Made by a program: the position numbers and the translations under genes | The notes under the pieces: model-generated | The model's input: the letters and a program-made list of their open reading frames with translations, nothing else | What the model was told of the DNA's origin: nothing | The model's database searches: none | Assembly: GCA_025266875.1 (NCBI GenBank) | Contig: JALLLT010000039.1 | Coordinates: 186,001-250,000 of the forward strand | Origin: Fennellomyces sp. T-0311 | Taxonomy: Eukaryota > Mucoromycota > Mucoromycetes > Mucorales > Lichtheimiaceae | DNA: 64,000 nt | Direction of reading: 5' to 3' | Shown here: one piece after another, positions 22,301 through 33,152 of the stretch | Layout: each line of letters opens with the position of its first letter | How positions within the stretch are numbered: the stretch's first letter is position 1

Positions 22301-24006
22301 CTATGAGTGCGTTGCAGTGGTTTCACGTTTGCACTGATAAGATTTGTTGTTCACATCTTTGGGAGCCCAGCCTTGTTCCCAGCCGAGTGAATAATCCCAG
22401 TGAGGGTTAATATGTTTTTCAGTCTTGTATGTCCAAAAGAACCATCCCAAGCTGCTTGTTTCGAACGAATCCATTTGATGCTCGAGGAACGAGTTGAGGA
22501 AGTGCTTGTAATCATCATCCCAATGTTGCCAATCTTCGCTTCCTTTGCAAGTGCAATTTGGACACACGGGTTGTTTCACTGAGCTTCCTTCTTGCAGCGT
22601 GCCTTCGAATCGTGTGCCAAGCCCGACGCCATTCAGATATTTTCCGCAATCGTTCGTAGCAACCGAAAATTCACCCACCATTGTCGGGGCAGCATACCGC
22701 ATCGAATTATTTAATGTTGTATGCCAGGACGTACATGGGAATAATGCTTGCTTTTCCCTAGGCATAGATACCAAATTATCGTCAAAAATAAGGTACATGT
22801 GGGTTTCTACGAGTTTAATTAATGGCAAGTCCCAACAACGGAATAAAGTCTTACCGAGGATAACACGCTTGTAATGGTTCAGATCAAAGAAGCCATTCCA
22901 CGAATCGAGGCCAATGAACCCATCATGATATGTCAGCCACGGGCCTCCTTCTGCTCCAGTCATGTTCCTGATAGCATTATGACTATCGCGATACCAATCC
23001 TGGACTTTTCCCGTTTCAATGCGAAATATAGCTGGCTCGTTAATGACGCCAAAAATAGGTGCGACATCTCGCCATTCGGGCTTGTCGAAAAACTTGATCA
23101 TTTTCTCGACAATTTCCAGTGTCTTGTTTGCATTGTGATAACCTTCGGTTCCATTCAGCCAACCAACTTGACCGTACTTTCCCGAATGGTTCCAACCGTT
23201 TTGTGATCCTGGAGCTGTATGCAACTCCACCATGACTCTCAAACCGTACTTGCGAGCCCATTGAACTGCACGTAATAGGTATTCCCACGATAGATGAGGA
23301 ACAAATGGTTCACCTTTGATAGCTTCAACTGCCCAATGCCCCATTGGAATGCGTACATGGTTGAATCCCATCATTGCAATTTTTGCAAAGTCTTCTTCGG
23401 TGATAAACGTTTCATAGTGATGTTGGATTTGTTGACGAGCTTTTTCCAAACCGAGCTTTTCGCATAGCGTATATTCGTCAACCACTTTTTCTGATGCATC
23501 GAATTGGTCAAAGTAACTTGGAGTAATAAAAGGCTCGATCACGAGCCAGCCGCCCAAGTTGATGCCTCGTATAGGCATCTTGCCGTATGGGAATGGCTCT
23601 GATAATGGTGGTGTGAATGGATTGGCTTGGGCCGAATTGTTGAATTTGTCCGCCGGAGGAGGTGGGAAATCGGTAGGGTGCTCTTGTTGCTTTGGTTCTG
23701 CCGCTGATGAAGGTGGTGGAGGTGGTGAGTTGCTCCGGACACCTAGTAGTATGACACATGGTATCACAACTGCAGCTATGATGCAAGAACACAACACTGC
23801 TGTACTGATCGTGACCCATTTTCTGTTGCGTTTCACCCAACTTGTCGTTTCGTCGGTATTTGGGAAGCTGTGCACGTATTCTTCGGCAACGTCACCCTTG
23901 GATGGGTTTTTACTCGAGTTTACAATTGTCTTTTCATCACTTCCTATATGCAATAAATTGGTATCCTTTCTTTATTAAGAAAAAGACACTGTTTCTTACC
24001 ATCCAT
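22301..24006 (-). CDS. GH5 exo-beta-1,3-glucanase, type II membrane-anchored, 533 aa
   Basis: Three exons: 24006-24000 (7 nt, ATGGATG), 23943-22855 and 22806-22301. A cytoplasmic N-terminus of about 44 residues precedes a membrane segment near residues 45-70 (WVTISTAVLCSCIIAAVVIP), then a Pro/Ser linker and a GH5 domain of the fungal exo-1,3-glucanase type. Visible motifs are RGINLGGWLVIEPFITPSYF, GFNHVRIPMGHWA, VMVELHTAPGSQNGWNHSG, INEP with the acid/base Glu, GEFSVATNDCGKYL with the nucleophile Glu, and GWFFWTYKTE. It resembles membrane-bound ExgD-type enzymes that trim cell-wall beta-1,3-glucan. The 48-nt intron 22854-22807 is stop-free and in frame; removing it restores RVILETHMYLIFD. All catalytic residues are present. 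Confidence 0.9.
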
Positions 24007-24592
24007 GGCGCTTTGCTTAAAGTTTGTTAATAAAGAGGATCAATCCGCGTTTTTTTTATGCAAGCAAATATCGTGCGTGAAACCCGGCTCGTTTATTTTT
24101 CCCGCTACCAAGACATGATGTCAAAGAAGCGCATTCGTGTTTTAGGTACTACAAATTTATCTTTAATGGATTATCGGTTTTTTTTTATAGTATCAGATAT
24201 AGATTATAAAGTAACTCTAGTTCCTGTATCTACACTGCTTCCCTTCAATCATCATTATCAACCTCATAACTTCCATCAGTTCCATAGATAATTGCTATCT
24301 CAGCAGTGATCATTCGACGATTACATTGCCAGTAGTAGTGAGCATCATTCGGAATATTATCTGCTTAAGTAACAACAGAACTCCACTCACTGTATGTTCA
24401 GAGCATCGTTGTCTTGGGAAACAGTTCATGTATATCCAATTTTATCACTTTGATTATGGGTGCACATCATCGTATCTCAGCCGAAGCACAGGAAAAGCAA
24501 AAGTAATTTCAGTGAAATGGTAAAGGAATATTGTATTTAAAGTATGTAGACCAGCTATACACTTTTATAGACAAGCGGATATATACTAATGC
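24007..24592. other. Intergenic, no gene seen
   Basis: AT-rich spacer holding the GH5 promoter (left) and the 3' flank of thaumatin-like copy 1 (right). No domain-bearing frame. Confidence 0.5.
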
Positions 24593-25420
24593 TTAAGGAC
24601 AGAATGTGACAGTGTACTTGTCCGCCTTGCATCCGAAAGTGCTCTTGGCGTCGTCATAAGCATAACTGTAAGCATCAGGACAAGCTTCCTTGAACTTGTC
24701 AGCATATTCACTGGCTTTACACGAGTCGGGGGAGTTCTTGTCACCAGTGCAGCAGTATTCATCGGTACCGAATGCAGCACAAGCGCTCTTGCACGCATCA
24801 CCATCTGCCTTCAAGTCGTCAGGACAATCAGGAAGCTTGGAGCATGTAGGAGAACCACAATCGTAACCATCGCCAGATTTGCCTTCAGGTTCAATGCTCA
24901 TGGGGATATTAAAACCATCCACAAATGAGATATCGTAAAAGTCACTGCCTTCGTAACCCTTGAACAAGAATTCAGCGAGCGAAACGGCCGAACCGTATTG
25001 ATCACAGCCAGATTCGCCGTCGCGACATCCCCAGAATCGACCAGACCAGTTGGAATCGACCTTGAAATCCTGAGACGAGCCGGCAGATACATCTTGATCT
25101 TCCTTGTCACCACCTTCACCGTTGGTCAACTTGTAGACCTTCAGGTTGTTGCTGCAGCTGTTTTTGATTGTGACGGTAACATCACCGCCAGACGAAGTTG
25201 AGTTGCCGCTGCTGGATGATGGTGCTGATGCGCCAGAAGCCGATGAAGTGGGGGACGAGCTGCCACTTGAAGCGCCAGAGGATGAGGTTGGCGAACCGCT
25301 GTTGGTAGCAGAGGCACTGGCAGAAGGAGAAGCATCGGAAGAAGTGGAATTGGTGGGAGCGGCCAAGCTAACGCCAGCGATAGCAAGAATGGAGGCAATC
25401 TTCACGATGTTCAACATCAT
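24593..25420 (-). CDS. Secreted thaumatin-like protein, copy 1, 275 aa
   Basis: Single exon. The signal peptide MMLNIVKIASILAIAGVSLA is followed by a Ser/Gly/Ala-rich linker to about residue 78, a likely O-glycosylated stalk. A thaumatin-family domain follows with VTVTIKNSCSNNLKVYKL, WSGRFWGC, SLAEFLFKG, DFYDISFVDGFNIPMSI and TDEYCCTG, then PDAYSYAYDDAKSTFGC and VTFCP at the C-terminus. The domain has 14 cysteines, two fewer than the classic plant count of 16. Fungal relatives are extracellular, some with beta-glucanase or antifungal activity; activity here is not predictable. A TATA box at 25463-25473 lies about 45 bp upstream. It is divergently paired with a HIBCH gene, and the pair recurs at 31.5 kb. 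Confidence 0.9.
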   Translation of the reverse strand: MMLNIVKIASILAIAGVSLAAPTNSTSSDASPSASASATNSGSPTSSSGASSGSSSPTSSASGASAPSSSSGNSTSSGGDVTVTIKNSCSNNLKVYKLTNGEGGDKEDQDVSAGSSQDFKVDSNWSGRFWGCRDGESGCDQYGSAVSLAEFLFKGYEGSDFYDISFVDGFNIPMSIEPEGKSGDGYDCGSPTCSKLPDCPDDLKADGDACKSACAAFGTDEYCCTGDKNSPDSCKASEYADKFKEACPDAYSYAYDDAKSTFGCKADKYTVTFCP

Positions 25421-25462
25421 TTTTTTTGACTATAATGCTGATCGATCCAAAGTGTTCCTGAC

Positions 25463-25473
25463 CCTTTTTATAT
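25463..25473 (-). promoter_or_regulatory. TATA box, thaumatin-like copy 1
   Basis: Minus strand TATAAAAAGGG, about 45 bp upstream of the start codon. The same element is preserved upstream of copy 2. Confidence 0.5.
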
Positions 25474-25800
25474 CATTTGGCTACTGATGTATCTAGAACC
25501 ATGGTTCTTGGCAAGTTGTTTAAAGACAGCAAAACGATTCAATATGGTTTGTTCAGTAGCAGTATAATCAGTGGTTGTGGTGAAAGTAAGGTACGGATAA
25601 ACGAAAGGCTATGCACTAGTTTTGCTGTCAATAGTAAAGTATTCCTCCGATTCACAGTGATATCGAAATCAAGCCAATAAGAGCTTTGTTTGGGTGAATT
25701 TCAACAGTGTGCGTTGATCTTGGCAAGCAAATCGGACGTTCCAATTGTTTAAATACAGCGAAACTGGAAGATCGTCATTATTTGTTAGGTAGCAACTGTA

Positions 25801-26203
25801 TATGAACAAAACAAATGTGAAAAAAAACAAATAGACCGAGGGATGGATATATGTGCTATACATATCTCGATAATCATACGAAGTACTCGGGATCTATGCA
25901 AGGTTTGACTACACAAGTGTCAGCCCACACATTAATGTAAACTTTACTCCAACAAAAAACCACTATGTACAGTGACGAAAGTGCTAGGTTTTTACCCTGA
26001 TTTTTTGCGAGGTCTCGAGTTTACAGCGGATCCGAAACGCGTTTATTACAGATCGAAAAAGTCGTCGTTCCAGAATAAAGTCGACATGACTTGGAAACTA
26101 TACGCATCTCAATTACGAGGCTAGCTTTATTGTAGTACAAAACTATATCATAAAATTGAGCTTGATTTAATTTTTTTTCTTCTTGCTTTCTGTTGCAGTT
26201 TGT
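25801..26203. promoter_or_regulatory. Upstream region of HIBCH copy A
   Basis: Part of the spacer between the thaumatin-like start at 25420 and the HIBCH start at 26204. No gene seen; it should contain the HIBCH promoter. Confidence 0.4.
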
Positions 26204-28129
26204 ATGCTCTTACGAGGAGTTTCTTCCACAGCTCAATTTCGACGGATCAGCGTGCCTCAAATGACTGCCAACTTCCAAAATCAGTCTGCTGTCGCTGCCC
26301 AGCGGGTACTTGCTTTACAAAAGCAAATGGTGCCTTCGGTAATAAAGACACGCGTGCTGTTTGAAGCGTGGCAACACGGATTGATATTGTTCTCCAGAAA
26401 CCTAGAACGCTTCATCATACCTCCATACTATCACTTCCAAGCGATAATGATGTATGCAACTGCGTAGTGGACATTCTTACTTAATTGAATTGTGATTAAT
26501 AATCAAAAATCCAAACGTGTAGCAAGCTGAGACGATCGCAAAGCAACATGAGAGCGGTTTATGTGAACTGCAGTTAAATCGTCCCAAAAGTCTGAACGCA
26601 GTTAATTACAGAATGTGTGATATCATTGTTTCTCACCTCTTGGTAACGTCTTCAATTTGAAGCATGCCTAAACATGTTGCTTACGGAAGAATTATCTTGT
26701 CAGGCGTGGGAAAAGTCAGATAAATGCAAAATGATCACAATCAAGGGCAACGGTGGCAAGGCATTCTGTGCTGGTGGTGATATTAAAGGTAAGGTGCCGT
26801 TGATTTCATAAGGGTAAAGAAGCTTATCGTCGAGGAGTGTAGGGTTACTTGAACTATCACAAGCTGGTGGTTATGACGACATTTATGCAATTTTCAACAG
26901 ACAGTATCGTCTGCATCTTATGATCGGCACCCTCAACAAACCATACGTAGCCCTTATTGACGGTATCACAAGTATGGCAATGTTTTAGTAATATGAGATG
27001 TGGTTTATTGATGGATAATTGTAGTGGGTGGTGGTGTCGGAATTTCAATGAACGCACCCTTCCGTGTCGCGACCGAGAAGACGGTGTTCGCCATGCCAGA
27101 AAACTCTATTGGACTTTTCTCTGATGCGAGTGCAAGTTTCTGGATGCCTCGTTTGGACGGAAAAATTGGACCCTATCTCGGATTGACCGGACAACGTTTA
27201 CGAGGAGCTGATGTATTGTAAGTCGGATTGAATCTACCATAGTGATCGTTATATAGTGATTAACTATTGTCATGCTCAGTTATGCAGGCATCGCAACGCA
27301 TTACGTTCCATCCAAAAACCTGAACGAATTACAAGCGTGTCTTGATGCTTTGGCAGCCAAGAGCAATGGTACTGTAGATCCTGCTGCTATTAACGAAGTG
27401 ATCGAAAGTTTCGCGGCCAATATGGATGATGAAAAACCTTTTTCACTGGGTGGTAACATCCGTGAAGCAATTAACAGGTACAAAAGCGTATTGATGATAC
27501 ATATATAATCTAATAATATTCCTTGCGTAGATGCTTCAAATATGACACAATAGAAGAAATCGTAGATGCAGTTAATAATGAAACTGTTGCAGCCAAATGG
27601 GCAAAAGAGACGTCCCAGCAATTAAGCGGAATGTCCCCTACATCGTTGAAAATATCATTACAGCTTTTTCATGAAGGAGCACGCCGCTCTCTTACTGACT
27701 GTATGAGGCTGGAATACCAATTAGCAGTAAAGGTTGTGGTAAGTTTCCTTTTTTCTTGAATGAGAATACTATATCTACAGAGCTAAAAAACGGTGCATGT
27801 AGCCTGGACCAGAGTTTGCCGAAGGCACGAGAGCGACCTTGATAACACGATCAAAACCAAATTGGAACCCGTCGACATTGCAACAAGTTGATACGAACGA
27901 AATCAAACGATATTACTTTGATACACCGGTCGATTCAGCACTTATTCCTTTAAATGATGGTGGAAATTATACTGAATATCGACATAGACGATTTATGCTT
28001 CCTACATGCGCAGAAATTACGGAAACTGCTCAAAAGCTCGGTCGTGAGAACACCATCAAGTATTTTGTTGAAAAGTATAATGGCAAACAAGGCGTCAAGG
28101 CCAAAGTGGCTGACGTTCTGCATCTTTGA
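26204..28129 (+). CDS. 3-hydroxyisobutyryl-CoA hydrolase, mitochondrial, copy A, 482 aa
   Basis: Nine exons: 26204-26338, 26398-26451, 26523-26642, 26704-26788, 26843-26971, 27025-27217, 27280-27477, 27531-27738 and 27803-28129. The N-terminus MLLRGVSSTAQFRRIS is basic and hydroxylated, like a mitochondrial presequence. The crotonase fold shows LQLNRPKSLNAVN, IKGNGGKAFCAGGDIKG, MGGGVGISMNAPFRVAT and FAMPENSIGLFSD. The last has the Glu and Asp spaced as in HIBCH active sites (PE-x-x-IG-x-F-x-D). IATHYVPS and the C-terminal RRFMLPTCAEI are also typical. The enzyme hydrolyses 3-hydroxyisobutyryl-CoA in valine catabolism. All splice sites are canonical and no lesion was found. Exons 3-8 have exactly the same lengths as in copy C. 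Confidence 0.88.
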
Positions 28130-31089
28130 GCAATACCCAATGTAATAAAATGAAGCATTGTCACTTGCTGTGAGCAGTTTTCCATAGGAATATTGCAAGC
28201 TTATCATCTGGTATACACACCAACTAGAGGTTGGTAAGCTTAATATTTTGTAGCGTCGTATTATCCGCGAGTGTGCTGAGTATTTCGTTCGTAAGAATAT
28301 CGTACTACACAAAGGCAATGGTTCGTAGATTGCATTCTTGGCTATATGTTGATAAATAAGCTAGAAGGCGATAAAGTGATGATGATAATAAATTGAGGCT
28401 GCAGAAGTTCAAAGTGTTCAATTGCGGTTTGCGAGTCACGTATGTGAAGAACTACTCAGAGATCCTTCCGTCGAAAAACAAAAGCTCTAGAACCTCGAGT
28501 TTCCGGTATTGGTGTACCAAGGATACTACAAACTAGGAGCACCTCTCGAAAATGTACAAAGTCAATATTGATAGCTGACCGAATTCGATATGTCGCAGTT
28601 GCACGATCGTAGTGACGCTCGTTCTGGACACCTCGAGGTCTAGCATTTTCAGTGTATCTTAATCCTTGATCAACGTGGGTATCGCGTTCCGGTGCGCATA
28701 GCAGGAGATGTAAATCGTATTACTCGACTGTCCTGATCGAAAACTTTGTTGAAAGGCAGTGGCTTCAATGCATATCTAAATTTAAGGTACCGAAGTCGCG
28801 GGCAGCAATGCCAGGTGACGCTATATGTTTCCGGAAAAATATCCTTGGCTATTATCAGATACTACAATTGCGGAAATTGTGGTATAATGTTCCTAAGATG
28901 ATGCCTGTCGTTTGGTGCGTGTACATCAAGTCTAAGCAGTTGGAGAGGTGACTGTTGTAGTTGGTACGAAATATCGTTGTGGGATTCCAAGTGTAGTATC
29001 TGGAATTGATATAGAAAGACTAACGTATATGGTAATGGGTAACCGTCTCTCGCCAGTAACAGGCCTGAATATAGGTACACAAGAGAATTGTCTGCCATAG
29101 GTGGCCCGCCGGTTTGCATAAAAGGCAATTTCACATGCTGCGCACCTCTCTTTTTCTTCAAATCAACTCTCTTTCCCGGATCAGGTTTGTGGACAATAAT
29201 TCGTCATGATCGCTGTAAAAACACTTGAGCCATATCGGGTGTGAGTCCGTCAGCATTGGGGATACGTTGTGCACTTGGGTGGTTCCGGTGCCTGTCGTAG
29301 CAGAGGGGTAACGCCAGTTGGAGTCGACTGAAAGTTCTACACCTTTGAGCCGGAAAGAAGTTGACTGCCCACGTTCTATGATGAGCAATAGTAGAAGTCT
29401 CTCTTATGTTTGATCCTTTGTGAGCAACAAGTCTACTTTCTGAGAACGCCTTTTTAAACCAAATAAGAAAATGACAATAAACTGTGCCTTGTGCTCCCAT
29501 AAGAATGTCTTTGAATCAACCAAAGCGGTTGCCATTGTAAACGTAGCCAAGCAATGTGTTGCCAAAGAAACTGTTTTGTTTATGAGGGATGAATGCTCCG
29601 CGGTCAAACGGATCGTCTTCCTTTATGATCCTAAAGCTAATGTCATGCTACAGATCGCCCGTGGGCACTGTACCCATTCAAAATGGCGCATTCGGGTTAT
29701 GCCATCACAGTTCTTTTAATCGTGCTGCATTCCATTTTTGCGCACGCGAATAATCTGTTGCAACGCTTTTAAACACGCCGTGGTTCGATCCAAGCACCAT
29801 GCTTGTTCGTGCTACAAAAGGGTAAGGGCAATCGCAGTGAACAAGGAATCTCGCTTACGATTTCGTTAATAATTCCATTCACACTAACAAGAAGTAAAAA
29901 GGCATACTCTCCAAAATTTCGTTCAAGCATTGCCACACACTTTACCCGTATGTACACTGGACTCACTGTGTCGTTCTTGCAGCAGTTCAAGTTTTGTGCA
30001 CGACTCTCTGCAGTACATGAACAGACAACACGGATAACTTGATCACTTTATACTTCTTAACGATGTTAGGTTGTCACGATAAACGCTTCATAAGGCGCAG
30101 TATATGCGAATGAAATGTAGGTAACATAAAAGGGTCGGTGGATCAATGCTAATGCTCTACCACGCTACCAATTTCAACATTGGGTTGTTCACTGGGTTCA
30201 TTCTCTCTAACGGAGCTGTCCAGCAAGCACGGGTATCTTTTTAACCGTACAATCGTTCGTTAACCTATTCATTGCTTCATCCGCCCTTGATCCCTTAATC
30301 TAACTTCAGAAGAAGCAACCACACTGTCAGCTTTAGATTATCGTGTGCGCTTCTGCGGATAACCCTACTCTTCTATTTGAGGGATCCGTGTCCGAGATTT
30401 GCTGCTTCTCAAAGGCGTTTCGGAAGAAATGGGACGTCGCACATCAAATTTTACGAAAAGTTAAGAAGGTGCCTGAAAAAGGTTTGGTTCACCTCGGACA
30501 TACTCTGATCGTCACTCTTAAAATTCGGTACATTTGTTTTGCTCGCTCTGCAATTAGGTACTAACATTTCGAAAAGCTCGGACATGTTCACGAAGATTTT
30601 TATGCGAAATAAGCTATTACGTACTGTAGAAGTAATGGCTACGACAGCGCAGCAACATAGCTGCTTCAGCTTTGATGGTAGTAAATGTACTGTTTGCTAT
30701 GGTAACTAGGTAATGGCTATGTACTGGGGAAATTTATGTTGCAAATGGTTCCGCAAGCTTTTTCAATACATGTGTCACTTTTAGTACCCAATGCTTTTCC
30801 ACTTTCGACTTTTTCCTTTTCTAGGTTATTCAAATTTACCGTTTCACGTACTACTTCGTTCAATTCCTTCCAAAATCGGCCTATTTTTTGACATATCTCG
30901 GTCCACAATTATGATATCAGCACAAACTAAACTGTCCCGTATTGACGCTACGTGAGATTGTCCATTACAAACAATACAATACATTACCCGAATCTGCTAT
31001 TTCTTACCGCACAGATCTGATTTTTCCGCCATTACGGTTTTTTTCAAGCATGGACCCTCAACCTTTTAAGCAACAGAAACGTACCGCAA
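28130..31089. other. Gene-poor spacer between the duplicated units
   Basis: About 3 kb without an intact gene. Its left third carries a decayed LRR-like coding relic on the minus strand, listed separately. Frames at 29.4-30.9 kb, such as 30343-30564, lack domains. Confidence 0.45.
28400..29500 (-). pseudogene. Decayed F-box/LRR-type protein relic
   Basis: Minus-strand translations in changing frames give leucine-rich-repeat-like strings, best at 28862-29025: ILHLESHNDISYQLQQSP, then LQLLRLDVHAPN and LRNIIPQFPQL. Downstream pieces include CCPRLRYLKFRYALKPLPF. Stops and frame changes separate the pieces, and no F-box was found. The overall look matches the large F-box/LRR families of these fungi. 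Boundaries are approximate and the call is tentative. Confidence 0.35.
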
Positions 31090-31262
31090 CACTGCAAAAA
31101 ATTTTTGGGTGAATTTTGTGTGAATAAGTTTTTGAGGTAATAAATCATAAGCTTTTTAACCACTTCTACTACCATTTTTAGTAACTCAAGTGGTTAAAAA
31201 GCTTATGTTTAACCACTTCGAAAAATTATTCACCAAAATTCACCCAAAAATTTTTTGCAGTG
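31090..31262. mobile_element. Palindromic CACTA-type MITE, 173 bp
   Basis: It begins CACTGCAAAAAATTTTTGGG and ends in the exact reverse complement, with terminal inverted repeats of about 28 bp identical and about 38 bp recognisable. A second inner inverted pair (AAGCTTTTTAACCACT and its complement) makes nearly the whole element a foldback. CAA on both sides is a candidate 3-bp target duplication. CACTG termini and 3-bp duplications are features of CACTA/EnSpm elements. It is too short to encode a transposase. A related terminus occurs at 55954. Confidence 0.75.
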
Positions 31263-31540
31263 CAAGGGAGAGACTTATTACCTATAGGAGCAGGTCTAGT
31301 AAACCTCAGAAATAAATAGTAACTTCAGAGCTATGCGTAAATTATTTTTCAAGCAGTATTAGCGATTGACTTCCAAAATATCACATGGGTTGCGATTGGA
31401 AGTACTCCCGATATATATATTCAATACTGATACGCAGAACAGAAGCAAGAGAAATTATGATGAGATGGTAAAGGAATATTGTATTTAAAATATGTAGACC
31501 AGCTATACACTTTTAAAGACAAGCGGATATATTCTAATGC

Positions 31541-32368
31541 TTAAGGACAGAATGTGACAGTGTACTTGTCCGCCTTGCATCCGAAAGTGCTCTTGGCGTC
31601 GTCATAAGCATAACTGTAAGCATCAGGACAAGCTTCCTTGAACTTGTCAGCATATTCACTGGCTTTACACGAGTCGGGGGAGTTCTTGTCACCAGTGCAG
31701 CAGTATTCATCGGTACCGAATGCAGCACAAGCGCTCTTGCACGCATCACCATCTGCCTTCAAGTCGTCAGGACAATCAGGAAGCTTGGAGCATGTAGGAG
31801 AACCACAATCGTAACCATCGCCAGATTTGCCTTCAGGTTCAATGCTCATAGGGATATTGAAACCATCCACAAATGAGATATCGTAAAAGTCGCTGCCTTC
31901 GTAACCCTTGAACAAGAATTCAGCGAGCGAAACGGCCGAACCGTATTGATCACAGCCAGATTCGCCGTCGCGACATCCCCAGAATCGACCAGACCAGTTG
32001 GAATCGACCTTGAAATCCTGAGACGAGCCGGCAGATACATCTTGATCTTCCTTGTCACCACCTTCACCGTTAGTCAACTTGTAGACCTTCAGGTTGTTGC
32101 TGCAGCTGTTTTTGATTGTGACGGTAACATCACCGCCAGACGAAGTTGAGTTGCCGCTGCCGGATGATGATGCTGATGCGCCAGAAGCCGATGAAGTGGG
32201 GGACGAGCTGCCACTTGAAGCGCCAGAGGATGAGGCTGGCGAACCGCTGTTGGAAGCAGAGGCACTGGCAGAAGGAGAAGCATCGGAAGAAGTGGAATTG
32301 GTGGGAGCGGCCAAGCTAACGCCAGCGATAGCAAGAATGGAGGCAATCTTCACGATGTTCAACATCAT
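31541..32368 (-). CDS. Secreted thaumatin-like protein, copy 2, 275 aa
   Basis: Same length and architecture as the gene at 24593-25420: signal peptide, Ser-rich stalk and a 14-Cys thaumatin domain. By eye the two proteins differ at only four residues (39 T/S, 45 T/A, 66 P/S, 69 S/G in copy 1/copy 2 order), all in the stalk; the folded domain is identical. The promoter, including the TATA box at 32408-32418, is also duplicated, so both copies are probably expressed. Unlike its intact gene, the HIBCH copy that sits divergently beside it (33153-35448) is broken. Confidence 0.9.
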   Translation of the reverse strand: MMLNIVKIASILAIAGVSLAAPTNSTSSDASPSASASASNSGSPASSSGASSGSSSPTSSASGASASSSGSGNSTSSGGDVTVTIKNSCSNNLKVYKLTNGEGGDKEDQDVSAGSSQDFKVDSNWSGRFWGCRDGESGCDQYGSAVSLAEFLFKGYEGSDFYDISFVDGFNIPMSIEPEGKSGDGYDCGSPTCSKLPDCPDDLKADGDACKSACAAFGTDEYCCTGDKNSPDSCKASEYADKFKEACPDAYSYAYDDAKSTFGCKADKYTVTFCP

Positions 32369-32407
32369 TTTTTGACTATAATGCTTATCGATCCAAAGTG
32401 TTCCTGA

Positions 32408-32418
32408 CCCTTTTTATA
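32408..32418 (-). promoter_or_regulatory. TATA box, thaumatin-like copy 2
   Basis: Minus strand TATAAAAAGGG, identical in sequence and spacing to copy 1. Confidence 0.5.
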
Positions 32419-32755
32419 TCATTTGGCTACTGATGTATCTAGAACCATGGTTCCTGGCAAGTTGTTTAAAGACAGCAAAACGATTCAATATGGTTTGTTC
32501 AGTAGCAGTATAATCGTGGTTGTGACGAAAGGGTAAGTACGGATAAACGAAAGGCTATGCACTAGTTTTGCTGTCAATAGTAAAGTATTCCTCCGATTCA
32601 CAGTGATATCGAAATCAAGCCAATAGAAGTTCCGCTTCTAATAGACGTTCCAGTGTCCGGACCTCCAATGTGCCTTGATCTTCCGAGACAAGTTCGATGT
32701 TCCACTTATTTAAATACAGCGAAACTGGTAGATCATCATTATTTGTCTGGTGGCA

Positions 32756-33152
32756 CAACGGGATGAAGGCAAGCAACAGCTGTCCATGAATTCTATTCGA
32801 AAACATAGGAATGTAGGTAAGCATAACTGCACACCAATGACAGCCCCCATTTACTGACTTCGGTCTACTCACCAATAAGCACAGGATGAGTACAATGACG
32901 AAATTTTGCTGCCGCTAAGCTCCGGCATCCGAGCATCAAATTTTAGGGAGATCCAACACTACTGCCGGTCGGATAAAATATTATGCTCAAATCATCTTAA
33001 GGCCAACACCATCAAGTATCCACTTGTCAATATAGACTTCACAGTCTGTCATTTTTTTTTCATGTGGAAATGGATAATGAGTCAATGTAACACTTAACTT
33101 GCAAGTCCTCTTCCTTCATTTCTTTGTATATTTTTCGTTCTTCGATTAGTTT
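32756..33152. other. Spacer between thaumatin-like copy 2 and the HIBCH pseudogene
   Basis: Diverged counterpart of the 25.8-26.2 kb region. No gene seen. Confidence 0.4.

Larger units (their letters stand above)
24517..25800. repeat. Duplicated segment, copy 1 (thaumatin gene plus flanks)
   Basis: Starting at ATGGTAAAGGAATATTG, the sequence matches 31465-32755 almost base for base through the 3' flank, the whole thaumatin-like gene and its promoter, up to about 25680. Similarity then becomes patchy to about 25800. It continues as the more diverged HIBCH genes. Confidence 0.85.
31465..32755. repeat. Duplicated segment, copy 2 (thaumatin gene plus flanks)
   Basis: Near-identical to 24517-25800 over the 3' flank, coding region and promoter to about 32625, with weaker similarity to about 32755. 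Confidence 0.85.

Noticed and set aside
25146..25487. 113-codon plus-strand frame over the thaumatin stalk
   Set aside because: Antisense shadow of the Ser/Ala-rich repeat; the same shadow appears over copy 2.
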